Below are positions 51,257-59,403 of a DNA stretch of 64,000 nucleotides, piece after piece. Location of the stretch: assembly GCA_964591275.1 (NCBI GenBank), contig CAZQAE010000006.1:1-64000 (forward strand). Reading direction: 5' to 3'. The stretch is from G963674685 sp964591275 (GTDB taxonomy: Bacteria; Lernaellota; Lernaellaia; JACKCT01). The notes under the pieces were generated by a model that saw only the letters and a list, made by a program, of their open reading frames with translations, was not told where the DNA came from and searched no databases. Each line of letters opens with the position of its first letter. The first letter of the stretch is position 1. A program made the position numbers and the translations under genes.

Positions 51257-52686
51257 TATGCCTTCTCCCCTCTTAAAAAATCGCGTCCCATTCTCGATGA
51301 GCCAAGATAGAAGCCTTGCGCGCCGATGGCCGGGCGGGCAAAGGCGGCGCATCGTTTGCTTAAGGCCTGCAGCAATTCGCCGTGAGTCGTTTGATCAAGC
51401 GTCCCGCTGGCCGGCTCATAAATCTGAAACTGCCATTTTAAACGCCCGTGCACGCTGAAAGGCGCATTCTCCGTGACTTCGACGCCAGCCAGAACCGTTT
51501 GAATGATTGTATTGAGAGCATCGCACGCGATGGACGGGCGCGCCGCCCGGCGGATCATCACCCGCGCGCGCCGCGTGGCCAGATCGTCGTTTGGATTCGG
51601 CGCGATGCCGTATGTTTTCTCATGCTCGGCAATCAGGTATTGCGAAAGGTCCGGATGAATTTCCTTGGCGACCAGGTCAAGCGCCGCGTAGTGAAAGCGA
51701 TCCAGCTCCTGCCCGATCAGCGCAACGAAGACATTGCGCGGATTCGTCGTATCGTCGCCGTAGCGCCCCGGCGGATGCAGTTTCATCAGTTCCCGATATC
51801 CGGCGGACGAATATCGCAGCGATGTGGAAAGATCGTGCCCGGTGAAAAGGTCCCCGCCGCCGAAATCCACTTCGCCCCAGGTGAGCGTTAATGTTTTCAT
51901 GCCGTCCGCCGCGACAAGCGGACCTTTGAGAACGACGCGCGTCGATGTGACCGACTGAATTTCCGCAGACTCGCCGCCGACGGTCGCAAGCATTTCGCTG
52001 GAAAATCCCTTGCCATCGATGACGATTCGATTGTGCAGATTGCAGCCATAGACCAGGTCGGAAATTTCGGCAATCTGAAATTCCGGCTCGGCGATGAAAT
52101 TGTCGATCGACATCGAGGCGCCGGCCGTTTCCTCTTTTGTTTCGAGAAAGGCGGCGACGCTGACGCGACCGGCGGAAAAATTCGTCGAACTCAAAAGCGT
52201 CGTTTTTGTGCCCTCGTAAAAATATCCCAGCGACACCGATGCGCCGTCTCGCTCCGTCCAAAAGCGCAAAGGCAATCCGGGGATCGCCGCCTCGGTCTGG
52301 TCAACAATAACGCCGTCGACGGAAACGACCGCCACAATTTTCAAGGCCATCGGCGCGCCTTCCCAGGCGATGGCAATATTGGCGAAGGTGTCGCCCTCAG
52401 CGTCGTCGAAAAGCAGAGTCGTCAGACCACAGAAATGCGTGTCGCCCGCGAGGACGTCGAAGGCATAGGCGCTCACGTCAAACGATGCTTTGAATTTTCC
52501 ATACAAACGCAAGGGCGCGGCGATTTGATATCGAGTCCCGGCGCCGGCGGCGATGGCCAGGGTCAACACGCCGGCCGCCTCGACCGTCGTCCCGTCGCCG
52601 GTCGTATAAAGTTCAGGCGACAAAATTCCGTCGTCGAAATCGTCGGTGAAAATTTGCGCTTTAATTTTTTCCGTGAGCCGTATCAT
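51256..52686 (-). CDS. Mu gp48-like (YmfQ/DUF2313) tail protein fused to an N-terminal lectin-like domain
   Basis: 476 residues. The C-terminal 200 (YRELMKLHPPGRYGDDTTN, LIGQELDRFHYAALDLVAKE, YLIAEHEKTYGIAPNP, DLATRRARVMIRRAAR) match the layout of YmfQ/gp48 proteins that link baseplate and fibre. The first 220 residues form a separate beta-rich domain (IFTDDFDDGILSPELY, FKASFDVSAYAFDVLAG, GASVSLGYFYEG), resembling a LamG/concanavalin-type module, followed by an Ig/IPT-like stretch. Typical gp48 proteins are about 200 residues, so this is a fusion that may add receptor-binding ability. Confidence 0.72.
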   Translation of the reverse strand: MIRLTEKIKAQIFTDDFDDGILSPELYTTGDGTTVEAAGVLTLAIAAGAGTRYQIAAPLRLYGKFKASFDVSAYAFDVLAGDTHFCGLTTLLFDDAEGDTFANIAIAWEGAPMALKIVAVVSVDGVIVDQTEAAIPGLPLRFWTERDGASVSLGYFYEGTKTTLLSSTNFSAGRVSVAAFLETKEETAGASMSIDNFIAEPEFQIAEISDLVYGCNLHNRIVIDGKGFSSEMLATVGGESAEIQSVTSTRVVLKGPLVAADGMKTLTLTWGEVDFGGGDLFTGHDLSTSLRYSSAGYRELMKLHPPGRYGDDTTNPRNVFVALIGQELDRFHYAALDLVAKEIHPDLSQYLIAEHEKTYGIAPNPNDDLATRRARVMIRRAARPSIACDALNTIIQTVLAGVEVTENAPFSVHGRLKWQFQIYEPASGTLDQTTHGELLQALSKRCAAFARPAIGAQGFYLGSSRMGRDFLRGEKA

Positions 52687-52692
52687 TTATAA

Positions 52693-52721
52693 ATTGCTCA
52701 TTGTTCATTGCTCATTGTTCA
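52693..52721. repeat. tandem repeat TTGCTCATTGTTCA x2
   Basis: Two adjacent copies of TTGCTCATTGTTCA lie in the short gap between the baseplate J and gp48-like genes, an otherwise compact operon. It is similar in kind to other low-complexity inserts in this genome. Confidence 0.6.
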
Positions 52722-52730
52722 TTGACTTCA

Positions 52731-54056
52731 TCATGTCGCTGGAATCAGGCGCAGCGTGCCGAGCCTGAGCGCCTGAATTACGCTTTCCGTCACTATCGCC
52801 TCCACGTCGCCGTTATTGGCCGTCGGCAATGTTTGCCGTTTTGAGAGCACCCAGGGCAGTGCGCCGAGCGCGCCCTCGCCGCCGTCCGAGTAATAAGTTT
52901 CGCCGGCTGCCAGGCGCAGAAAATGCAACCGGATCGTTTCGGCCAGCGCGTCGTAAATCGCGCAGCCTTTTGTCAGGTGATAGCCGCTGACCGGAACCTC
53001 GGAAAATTCCTGCCCGAAAATCAAAATATCATTGACCGTATCCACGGACAGAATCTCGCGCGCTTCGCGCAATTCGATGATTGCCACCCACTGCCCGGCG
53101 ATATAGCCCGCCGCGTCCGTGACGTGAATTTCCGTCGCCGACGAATCGGATCCGGACACCAGCGAATCCGGAGCCGAGGAAAATTGATAGGACGAATCGA
53201 GACGCACCTGGAAAGTCAGGTCCACTGTCGTCAGGACCGGATGCACGGCGTACACGCTGCCCTCGTCAAAGCTCGTGCACGGGCGCATTTCGTCGAGCTT
53301 GTCCTGCGTGTTTGATAGAACCGCCGTTGTGACGTTGTCGCCTTCCATGTCGAGCACGGCCACGTCGCATGTGCCCAGGCCGCGCCGGTTCGGGAAAGCC
53401 GCCGCCGATCCCACTCCGTCAATCGTCTTTGCCCATTTCTCAAAATCGCCCGCCGTGCCGCCGGCGTCCGGATTGCGAAGCCAGTTATAAAGACGGTTCA
53501 AATACGGTTCACGCTTTTCTGCGTCGGAGCCGCCCGTCATGTTGGCGGCGATTTCTATCGTCGCGTTCATTCCCGCGCCCTGCGCTTCCCAATAGAGAAT
53601 TTCGCCCGCGACCAGGCGCGGCGCGTCTCCGGCGTCGATGGCCTCGATGTAGGCTGTGCCCGTTCCCCCGGCGCCGATGGAGCCCGCCGCCGTGGTTTTG
53701 TATCGATACGCGGTTGTGGGGTGAATTAAGGTCGCTTCGTCCGCCCAGGTTGCCGCCACGGCGCCTGTGGCCGTGCCTGTGCCCTCGGCGGGCGTGGCCG
53801 CGACCGGATCGCCGATCAGCGGCGAGGCGAAGGCCTGCAGCGTCGCAAATGTCATCGTCGCCGGGACCGCCTCGCTCATCAAATTGACCAGGTGTTTTTG
53901 ATGCTCATGCAGCGACGCTTTCGCCGCGTTGCAAAGATCGAAAAAATCATCACCTTCGTTTTGGGCGACAATGCCGTCCACCGTGCCCGTGAAATCGGCG
54001 AGCAGCCCGTCCAGAATCTCGGGTTGAGTTTTTAATTGAAAGACGCTTTGTTCCAT
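52731..54056 (-). CDS. baseplate J-like protein (Mu gp47 type)
   Basis: 441 residues. The family layout is clear: an early helical part, ATWADEATLIHPTTAYRYKTTAAG, the AYIEAIDAGDAPRLVAGEIL segment, the GGSDAEKREPYLNRLYNWLRNPDAGG core with DFEKWAKTIDGVGSAAAFPN, and a C-terminal region of small beta elements. Baseplate J proteins form the wedge of contractile tails. It follows the gp46-like gene with no gap (stop and start adjacent at 54056/54057). Confidence 0.87.
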   Translation of the reverse strand: MEQSVFQLKTQPEILDGLLADFTGTVDGIVAQNEGDDFFDLCNAAKASLHEHQKHLVNLMSEAVPATMTFATLQAFASPLIGDPVAATPAEGTGTATGAVAATWADEATLIHPTTAYRYKTTAAGSIGAGGTGTAYIEAIDAGDAPRLVAGEILYWEAQGAGMNATIEIAANMTGGSDAEKREPYLNRLYNWLRNPDAGGTAGDFEKWAKTIDGVGSAAAFPNRRGLGTCDVAVLDMEGDNVTTAVLSNTQDKLDEMRPCTSFDEGSVYAVHPVLTTVDLTFQVRLDSSYQFSSAPDSLVSGSDSSATEIHVTDAAGYIAGQWVAIIELREAREILSVDTVNDILIFGQEFSEVPVSGYHLTKGCAIYDALAETIRLHFLRLAAGETYYSDGGEGALGALPWVLSKRQTLPTANNGDVEAIVTESVIQALRLGTLRLIPAT

Positions 54057-54416
54057 TTAAAACACCCTTGCGAATCGCGCCAGGCGATGCGGCTGTTTTC
54101 GTTCGTCCAAAAATTCCATCGTGGCAAAAAGGCGCTTGCCAGTTTTTTCAATTTCGATTTCGACATCGGAAATCCGCCCTGCGTCGATCAGCGGCGAAAG
54201 ATTTTGCCGCATCGTATCGGCGCCGACGATGGGGAGCGCGTCGTAAATCACGCCGGGCTTGTCCGTGCCCATGCGGTGCTTTTCATTCCACACTTTTCCG
54301 AAGATCGGTTGCGTCAGGCGAATCACCGTATCGACGATGGATGTTGCCCGCTTCAAATTTCCCGCCGGCGTTTTCGCCCATCCGCCGCCTTCGTATGCCG
54401 GGCCGTAGTTATGCAT
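54057..54416 (-). CDS. Mu gp46-like (GPW/gp25-type) baseplate protein
   Basis: 119 residues with VDTVIRLTQPIFGKVWNEKH, GVIYDALPIVGADTMRQNLSPLI and ISDVEIEIEKTGKRLFATMEF, the pattern of phage GP46/gp25 baseplate wedge proteins. Position directly upstream of baseplate J is the conserved Mu order. Confidence 0.83.
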   Translation of the reverse strand: MHNYGPAYEGGGWAKTPAGNLKRATSIVDTVIRLTQPIFGKVWNEKHRMGTDKPGVIYDALPIVGADTMRQNLSPLIDAGRISDVEIEIEKTGKRLFATMEFLDERKQPHRLARFARVF

Positions 54417-54429
54417 ATATTGCTCCGCA

Positions 54430-54580
54430 ATTTATGAGGTATGAGGTATGAGGTATGAAGCATGAAGTAGAAGCCAGAGGCCAGAAGTAAGAATTCGCAA
54501 TAGCCGCGCCCTGATATGTAGGAGCGGTTTCAGGCCGGAAATTCCTCACTTTATACTTCATACTTCATACCTCATACTTT
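54430..54580. repeat. inverted-repeat insert inside the baseplate operon
   Basis: Left arm: three GAGGTAT units then GTATGAAGCATGAAG (about 54432-54468). Right arm: CTTCATACTTCATACCTCAT (about 54554-54573). The arms are complementary and flank about 85 bases containing GTAGGAGCGG. The segment occupies the only large gap in the operon (54417-54586). It looks like a small palindromic insertion related to the filler at 15440-15545. Confidence 0.6.
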
Positions 54581-54586
54581 GCGCGC

Positions 54587-55009
54587 TCATGGCACTCCCA
54601 CTCCGTTCACGGACAGCGCGCCTCTGATGTCAACGCCGTCCGGAGTGATGACCAGGCCGCCGGTTCCCGTTACCGGATCCACAATCACCACGCCGCCGCC
54701 CTTGGCCTGCACCTCAGCGAGAAGCGGCGCCATCGCAGCCAGCGCGGGCGGAAGCGGCGCCCCGCCGATCACCACGGGGTCGCCGTCCGGACTCACGATA
54801 ATGATCTGGCAAAGCGGCGGCGAAACGAAAGCCGCGCCGGGCCACGGCGCGCACACCGCCGGAAGCGACATAGATGGCGCGCTCGGGTCCTCAATCGTCA
54901 TCGCCTCGGGCATATTGCCCGTCATCGTGTTGGTGATCCCGACGACGGCGCGGGTGACGATATTTCCCATTCGCGCAACTTGTCGTGCGAGTTCGTTTAA
55001 CGTCGGCAT
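54587..55009 (-). CDS. Mu gp45-like baseplate assembly/spike protein
   Basis: 140 residues. The N-terminal helix (MPTLNELARQVARMGNIVTRAV) is followed by a beta-rich part with VSPDGDPVVIGG and a C-terminal Gly/Val/Asp repeat (GGGVVIVDPVTGTGGLVITPDGVDIRG) like the beta-helical spike of gp45/gpV proteins. ATG 55009 follows GGGATTTG and overlaps the preceding stop (TAATG). It is shorter than Mu gp45 and may lack part of the OB-fold. Confidence 0.7.
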   Translation of the reverse strand: MPTLNELARQVARMGNIVTRAVVGITNTMTGNMPEAMTIEDPSAPSMSLPAVCAPWPGAAFVSPPLCQIIIVSPDGDPVVIGGAPLPPALAAMAPLLAEVQAKGGGVVIVDPVTGTGGLVITPDGVDIRGALSVNGVGVP

Positions 55010-55209
55010 TATTTCAAATCCCAATATGTCGCGATCAGGTAAATGCAAAATCGAATCGCCGAATAAAAGGCCGACAATTCGAGGGCCTTTTGCTGGCTCA
55101 TTCCACAATCAAAAAGCCAATTGCCGAAAAGGATCGCCGCGAACGCGACGACGACGATCATCGTCAAGGCGCCGAATCCCTCCCAAAGATAGTGAAAATT
55201 GATCGTCAC
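55009..55209 (-). CDS. small membrane protein within the baseplate operon
   Basis: 66 residues with two hydrophobic segments (GALTMIVVVAFAAILFGNWLF and FYSAIRFCIYLIATYW). Its ATG overlaps the preceding stop by four bases (ATGA) and its stop overlaps the next start (TAATG), so it is certainly part of the operon. It is not a conserved member of the Mu baseplate set. A holin-like or other membrane role is possible but unproven. Confidence 0.65.
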   Translation of the reverse strand: MTINFHYLWEGFGALTMIVVVAFAAILFGNWLFDCGMSQQKALELSAFYSAIRFCIYLIATYWDLK

Positions 55210-56273
55210 AAAACTCCCGATTCTATGAGCGTCAGTTCGGTTTCGTATTCATCGAATGAATGCGTGAAGCGCCGCCCGGCCACCATATACAAACCGGCGA
55301 TCCCCTCTTCCGGGTATGAGAGCGTGACCATCTGCGTCAGTTGCCACGGGACGCCGAGCATCGTCGTAAATCCCTCAATGTCCAAAATGATTTTCGTGCC
55401 TTTGATTTTTCTTAAAGCGACTTCGCGCGCGGCGAAGCGCATCGCCTGGTCGATTGACCGCACGTCCATTTCGCGAATCGTTTTCGGCCGGACAATTCCC
55501 CGCGCGACAAGTTCCGGATCCGGGATCATCGCTTTCGTCGGTTGATAGATCACCGAGAACGCGCCGGCGGCCGTCGGTGGGCCGATAGTGCGGACGGCTT
55601 TGTTGCCGTGCACGGTGACCGGCGAGAAGCGTTCGCCCGCGTCGTCGACCAGGCGGATGGAGTTCACGCGGTTAGCCTGCCCCGCGCCGACGGGCGCGAT
55701 GACGATAGTGTCCACCGGCGGTTTGAGATAATAGGGCTTCAAAGATTCGATGTGCACGGCGCCGTATGGATCGTCCCAGACGGTGCATACATTTTCCTTG
55801 GCCAGGCGCTCAAATATCGACCATATTTTTTCCGTTTCGCTGACCGTGGTCCAGCTTTTTCGGGGAACCGATGCGGCGGCGTCCACCACGGCGATGATGC
55901 CAAAGGGCGTGCAAAGCTCCGTCGCCAGCGCCCCCAGCGATCCGCCAGGGCGCGCGATTTTCTGTTGCGGCTCGCAATCAACCAGAGTTTTCGCCGGGGA
56001 ATGCGCCTTGAATTGAAGCTCGTTTGTCGCGCCTTCAATCACCTTGTCCAGCCGCGTCTGCTGGCCGGTGAATACCGGCTCGCCGCCCAGCGTGATCGAT
56101 AGTTGCGACGCCAGTTTCGCCGTCTGCCAGGATATGGGAACGCCTTCCTGCGTCGACGGCCCGCTGATGTCGCAGGCGTCCGCCGGGATAAACAGCGACG
56201 CATCGATGTCGATCTTCGTAAAAGAAGTCATCATCGCTGCGTTCGTTGTGAGTATCATCGGAAGGTCGATCAT
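55206..56273 (-). CDS. Mu gp44-like baseplate hub protein (late control D type)
   Basis: 355 residues. The N-terminal half carries PISWQTAKLASQLSITLGG and VFTGQQTRLDKV. The centre has IWSIFERLAKENVCTVWDDPYGAVHIE, and the C-terminal half RSIDQAMRFAAREVALRKIKG followed by YPEEGIAGLYMVAGRRFTHS. This is the layout of gp44/gpP and gpD hub proteins, which bridge tail tube and spike. It lies between a small unknown gene and the 66-residue membrane protein. Confidence 0.82.
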   Translation of the reverse strand: MIDLPMILTTNAAMMTSFTKIDIDASLFIPADACDISGPSTQEGVPISWQTAKLASQLSITLGGEPVFTGQQTRLDKVIEGATNELQFKAHSPAKTLVDCEPQQKIARPGGSLGALATELCTPFGIIAVVDAAASVPRKSWTTVSETEKIWSIFERLAKENVCTVWDDPYGAVHIESLKPYYLKPPVDTIVIAPVGAGQANRVNSIRLVDDAGERFSPVTVHGNKAVRTIGPPTAAGAFSVIYQPTKAMIPDPELVARGIVRPKTIREMDVRSIDQAMRFAAREVALRKIKGTKIILDIEGFTTMLGVPWQLTQMVTLSYPEEGIAGLYMVAGRRFTHSFDEYETELTLIESGVL

Positions 56274-56289
56274 GCGTCAGGGTCCAGGG

Positions 56290-56574
56290 TTAAGGGTTTG
56301 GGGTTTGGGGTTTGGGGTTCATGTCATTCCACGGCTCGACAAGGTATCCATCACCGGCCAGGGCTTCTTCGACTTCTTTTTCACTCACAAATACTGGAAA
56401 CAATTCATGACTCTCGCCGTCTAAAAATGCTTTTCCGATTCGTTTCGTTTCCCAAAGGCATAATTGCGTGTTCTTTTTGTCGCCGATAAAAAGCAGTAGC
56501 TCGCCGTCCTCGGCCTGGGGGTGCCCGCTGCGGACGATAAATTTTACAACTTCCCCGCTATATACTTTCGTCAT
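56290..56574 (-). CDS. small unknown protein of the tail operon
   Basis: 94 residues starting MTKVYSGEVVKFIVRSGHPQ, with GGAG ahead of ATG 56574. It is mostly beta-stranded and contains LLLFIGDKKNTQLCLWETKR. Its last residues (NPKPQTPNP) are encoded by a run of three TTTGGGG heptamers, so the natural C-terminus may have been altered by repeat expansion. No family recognised. Confidence 0.6.
   Translation of the reverse strand: MTKVYSGEVVKFIVRSGHPQAEDGELLLFIGDKKNTQLCLWETKRIGKAFLDGESHELFPVFVSEKEVEEALAGDGYLVEPWNDMNPKPQTPNP
56297..56318. repeat. heptanucleotide repeat TTTGGGG x3
   Basis: Three perfect TTTGGGG units, preceded by a diverged unit, at the 3' end of the small tail-operon gene. A seven-base period changes reading frame with each unit gained or lost, so it can vary that gene's C-terminus. 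Confidence 0.7.
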
Positions 56575-56604
56575 GTCAACTCCTTTTCCCTTTCTGTTCA
56601 TTGG

Positions 56605-57849
56605 CTAGGCCGCCGGGATGCTGAGCATCGTCCCGCGTGGCAGCCGGTTGAAATTCAAGAGTAAACCGTCGTTCAAGTCGCGTATTTCTTCGGCTCGATC
56701 TCCGTCGCCCAGGTATTCCAAAGCAAGGAGGACCAGAGGCTTATTTGATTCGGGAAGTTCGATCACGCGCGCCGGCGGACGGCTCAGGCGCCGCCCCTGC
56801 AACAGCCGCATGAGGCTTTGCGCCAGGCGCGAGTTTTGCCCGGTGATCTCGCCGGCGTCGTAGGGCATGGACGCCGCGATCAGCCGGTTTGCGCGCTGGA
56901 CGCGGCCGCGCCAATAAAGGGCCGCCGCTTCGGCGCTGGCGGCCTCGGCGTTTCCTTCCTGGATGAATTTTACGAGGCTGTTGTAAATATATCCGCAGGC
57001 AAAATTTTCCATGACCGACAAAAGAACGAGCGCCGCGTGCTCTTTGGGTGTCGAGTCGCCGACGCCGGACTTGTTGCCGCCGCCGCAAAAGCCCGCGTCG
57101 TAGCTTTCGCCGCCGGTTATTTTGTCGAGCATCGCTTCACGCAGGCCGCTTTTTCGCTTAAATTCTTCGTGCTCGGCGTCCATCGATTCATATTTTTTCT
57201 TGAGCTGATGATCGGCCCGCCGCGTGTCCGTGAATCCTTCGCCGAATTTGTTTTCGGCAAATGCTTCCAGTTGATCGCCCAGAGTATCCACGGACGCCGC
57301 CAGCATCGCCGGAAATTCTCCGGCCTGCCCGATGAGCAGCAGCAGCGCCGAAAGAATCGCAGACTGCATCGCCGTTTGCAGGGCCACGCGCCTGGCGTAT
57401 GCCGCCATGTTGACCGTGATCCCGCCCGGTTTAAAGAGGATCGGCGCGCCGAGGCCGATGGGCGGTTGCGAGGGAGCGCGGACATCGACCTGAAATGTTA
57501 CGCGGACAAAAGCCGCTTTTTGCTCGGACTTTATATTCGTTTGAAAATTTAGAGCCGTGACGCCCTTCACCCCTTCAATCGGGTGGATGAATTGAGTGGG
57601 CGCCGGAAGAAGCGCTTCCATTTTCAATTTTTCTTCAAAGACTTTGTAGAGCTGAAATTCCGTGTCGGCGAAAACGAAAGTATGAGTCAGCACGTCCCCC
57701 GCGCCGCCCTGCTTTTTCGTGGCCGTGCCCAGGCGATTGATCGCCGTTTGCTTGACGACAAAGAATTCCACCGCCTTGTCCGCGTCAAGCAGCCTGACGG
57801 GCATCCCACCGAAGGTGCAGGGGGTCGCGTCTTTGAGCCAAACTGACAT
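56605..57849 (-). CDS. Mu gp43-like DNA circularisation protein
   Basis: 414 residues. The start MSVWLKDATPCTFGGMPVRL resembles the N-terminal domain of phage DNA-circularisation proteins (gpN/gp43), which sit at the tail end near the tape measure. A long helical middle contains an Ala-rich patch and DAGFCGGGNKSGVG. The last 60 residues (SNKPLVLLALEYLGDGDRAEEI and LNFNRLPRGTMLSIPAA) look like a LysM-type or tail-completion end. Its stop lies three bases from the next start region and its ATG overlaps the upstream stop. Confidence 0.78.
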   Translation of the reverse strand: MSVWLKDATPCTFGGMPVRLLDADKAVEFFVVKQTAINRLGTATKKQGGAGDVLTHTFVFADTEFQLYKVFEEKLKMEALLPAPTQFIHPIEGVKGVTALNFQTNIKSEQKAAFVRVTFQVDVRAPSQPPIGLGAPILFKPGGITVNMAAYARRVALQTAMQSAILSALLLLIGQAGEFPAMLAASVDTLGDQLEAFAENKFGEGFTDTRRADHQLKKKYESMDAEHEEFKRKSGLREAMLDKITGGESYDAGFCGGGNKSGVGDSTPKEHAALVLLSVMENFACGYIYNSLVKFIQEGNAEAASAEAAALYWRGRVQRANRLIAASMPYDAGEITGQNSRLAQSLMRLLQGRRLSRPPARVIELPESNKPLVLLALEYLGDGDRAEEIRDLNDGLLLNFNRLPRGTMLSIPAA

Positions 57850-58085
57850 CAGACTCCCCTCGCGTTGATCTGGCCGGGCACGCGCGTTCCGGTGACTTTT
57901 CCGAGCTTCGACGCCGCTTTTGCAAGATCGGCGGCGGCAACTTTCATGTTATCTGCCGCCTCGTTTTGCTTTTGAACGCCGGCGGCGACGGCCTCGTCCA
58001 TAGTCGCGCCGCCCTTAAGCGCCTCGCGTTCGGTGAGAAATTTTTTCATTGAATCGGACCCGAAAAAGGCGGCCATATTCGCCAT
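57849..58085 (-). CDS. truncated tail protein, probable C-terminal end of the tape-measure protein
   Basis: The frame is open from 58403, but its upstream part lies antisense to a well-supported S24 gene, so only the portion below about 58170 reads as protein. ATG 58085 (MANMAAFFGSDSMKKFLTER) gives 78 residues, helical and Ala/Lys-rich with ADNMKVAAADLAKAASKLGK. Directly upstream of gp43 the Mu order places the tape-measure protein, so this is likely its tail, cut by the deletion that joined it to the repressor gene. The start is uncertain. Confidence 0.5.
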   Translation of the reverse strand: MANMAAFFGSDSMKKFLTEREALKGGATMDEAVAAGVQKQNEAADNMKVAAADLAKAASKLGKVTGTRVPGQINARGV

Positions 58086-58179
58086 GCCCGCTTGAATCAA
58101 ATTCAGCTCATGCACTCCCGTGATCGCGTCCTGGCCGGCGAGCTTTTCGGCGAGGCCGCCGTGATAGTCAACGTCGCCG

Positions 58180-58815
58180 GTGGCCCGCTTGTCGCCGTAT
58201 TTTGTTGCGACGAGTTTGATCGCAATGGTTGTCAACGGAAAAAGAAGCTTGAGCGCCGCGCAATTAAATTCAATCGAATACAAATGGGGTATCAGCCGCG
58301 TGTGGCTTGAAACAGGGAAGGGCGAACAATTTACTATGCCCTCGACGCCGGCGCCGCCGAGCGTTGACGTGAGAAAGCTCGAAAAATACGAAGCGACCGA
58401 CATTGATTATGAATATGTTCCGATCCTCGCGGAAAAAGCGGCCGCCGGCCTTCCTTCCATAGTAGATAATGAATACGTCGAGGACGTGGCTATAATTCAT
58501 CGCTCATGGCTCACAAAGGGCCGTCACGTCTGTTTTCGCATTCGCGGCGACAGTATGGCCCCGATAATCGGCGACGATTTCATGATCGCCGTCAATCTGG
58601 ACAGGAACGATCCCGCCCGGCTTGTCGGCCAGATCGTCCTGGCCTACCTATGGGAAGGGATAACCGTAAAATGGTTGACCGCCGACAGGGGTCAATATAT
58701 GTTGGTGCCGGAAAATCAAAATTACGCGCCGGTCATCATGGATTCAAAGGACGTCCGCATTTTAGGCGCCGTCGAATGGTGGTTCGGACGCCCGCCAAAG
58801 CCAAAGAAGGGATGA
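58180..58815 (+). CDS. S24/LexA-type phage repressor with shortened HTH domain
   Basis: 211 residues. The C-terminal S24 peptidase domain has the Ser and Lys of the self-cleavage dyad: FRIRGDSMAPIIGDDFMIAV and WEGITVKWL. The N-terminal 47 residues (MVVNGKRSLSAAQLNSIEYK followed by WGISRVWLETGKGEQ) are the second half of an XRE-type HTH; the first two helices are missing. GTG 58180 is the first usable start, and TAG lies five codons upstream. It is antisense to the end of the tail operon. I infer a deletion junction near 58170-58200 that cut both genes. DNA binding may be lost. Confidence 0.75.
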   Translation: MARLSPYFVATSLIAMVVNGKRSLSAAQLNSIEYKWGISRVWLETGKGEQFTMPSTPAPPSVDVRKLEKYEATDIDYEYVPILAEKAAAGLPSIVDNEYVEDVAIIHRSWLTKGRHVCFRIRGDSMAPIIGDDFMIAVNLDRNDPARLVGQIVLAYLWEGITVKWLTADRGQYMLVPENQNYAPVIMDSKDVRILGAVEWWFGRPPKPKKG

Positions 58816-58818
58816 GTT

Positions 58819-59316
58819 ATGGGGGTTGAGGAAATACAGTTGGAGCAGGCGAAAACCGGATGGATTTTCAAATATGGTGGTTCATTTATTTTATTAGTCA
58901 TTTTCTTTATTGTTTTCGCCTTTTTATATGGAATTTGTGCCGAAGGCGGTGATGCCGACCAGCCGGCGGCGTCAACCAACGCCCGCGACGATCTGATTGA
59001 CGTTTTCGATGAAGAATTAGTAATTAATACGGTTCAAAAAGCATGGTTGTATCACCCAAAGGTTGGTCAAAACATCCCTCTTGGTGTCGCGGTGAGCTAT
59101 TACGTAGCATCAAATAACTGGAAGTATTTAGGATGGGGTTCATATTTTAAGGTTCATAAGGCCTACGGAAAAGGCGCTCTAGTTTCTGCCGGATGGATCG
59201 ACTACAAGGAAATCACACACTACGCCAAATGGTTGCTGACCGAAAAGGGCGACATTTACGCTATCAACGAGGAAGCGAAGGAATTCGGCAGCGTTTCAAA
59301 ACATGGACCTGAATAA
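58819..59316 (+). CDS. membrane-anchored protein of unknown function beside the phage repressor
   Basis: 165 residues. A short cytoplasmic segment, one membrane helix (YGGSFILLVIFFIVFAFLYGI) and a soluble part of about 115 residues with VINTVQKAWLYHPKVGQNIP, YYVASNNWKYLGWGSYFKVH and THYAKWLLTEKG. It follows the repressor by three bases, so the two are one transcript. It occupies the place where immunity or superinfection genes lie in Mu-like phages. No family recognised. Confidence 0.55.
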   Translation: MGVEEIQLEQAKTGWIFKYGGSFILLVIFFIVFAFLYGICAEGGDADQPAASTNARDDLIDVFDEELVINTVQKAWLYHPKVGQNIPLGVAVSYYVASNNWKYLGWGSYFKVHKAYGKGALVSAGWIDYKEITHYAKWLLTEKGDIYAINEEAKEFGSVSKHGPE

Positions 59317-59361
59317 CCGCCGTTTATACACGGTTTGAACGCAATTCAAAGCTCTCTGAAA

Positions 59362-59377
59362 TTTTGCATCCTATTTG
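59362..59377 (-). repeat. right-end 16-bp motif, inner copy
   Basis: TTTTGCATCCTATTTG on the plus strand, the inverse of the left-end motif; the match with the outer copy extends six more bases (ACGACG). Confidence 0.6.
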
Positions 59378-59403
59378 ACGACGACGACCGGATTTGCCGG
59401 GTT

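Noticed and set aside
48710..58085. R-type tailocin or extracellular contractile injection system
   Set aside because: No sheath, tube or AAA+ ATPase gene is present, so no complete particle could form from this locus alone.
57849..58403. Taking the tail gene to start at 58403
   Set aside because: The upstream 300 bases are antisense to an S24 domain gene with intact Ser/Lys motifs and do not read as tail protein.
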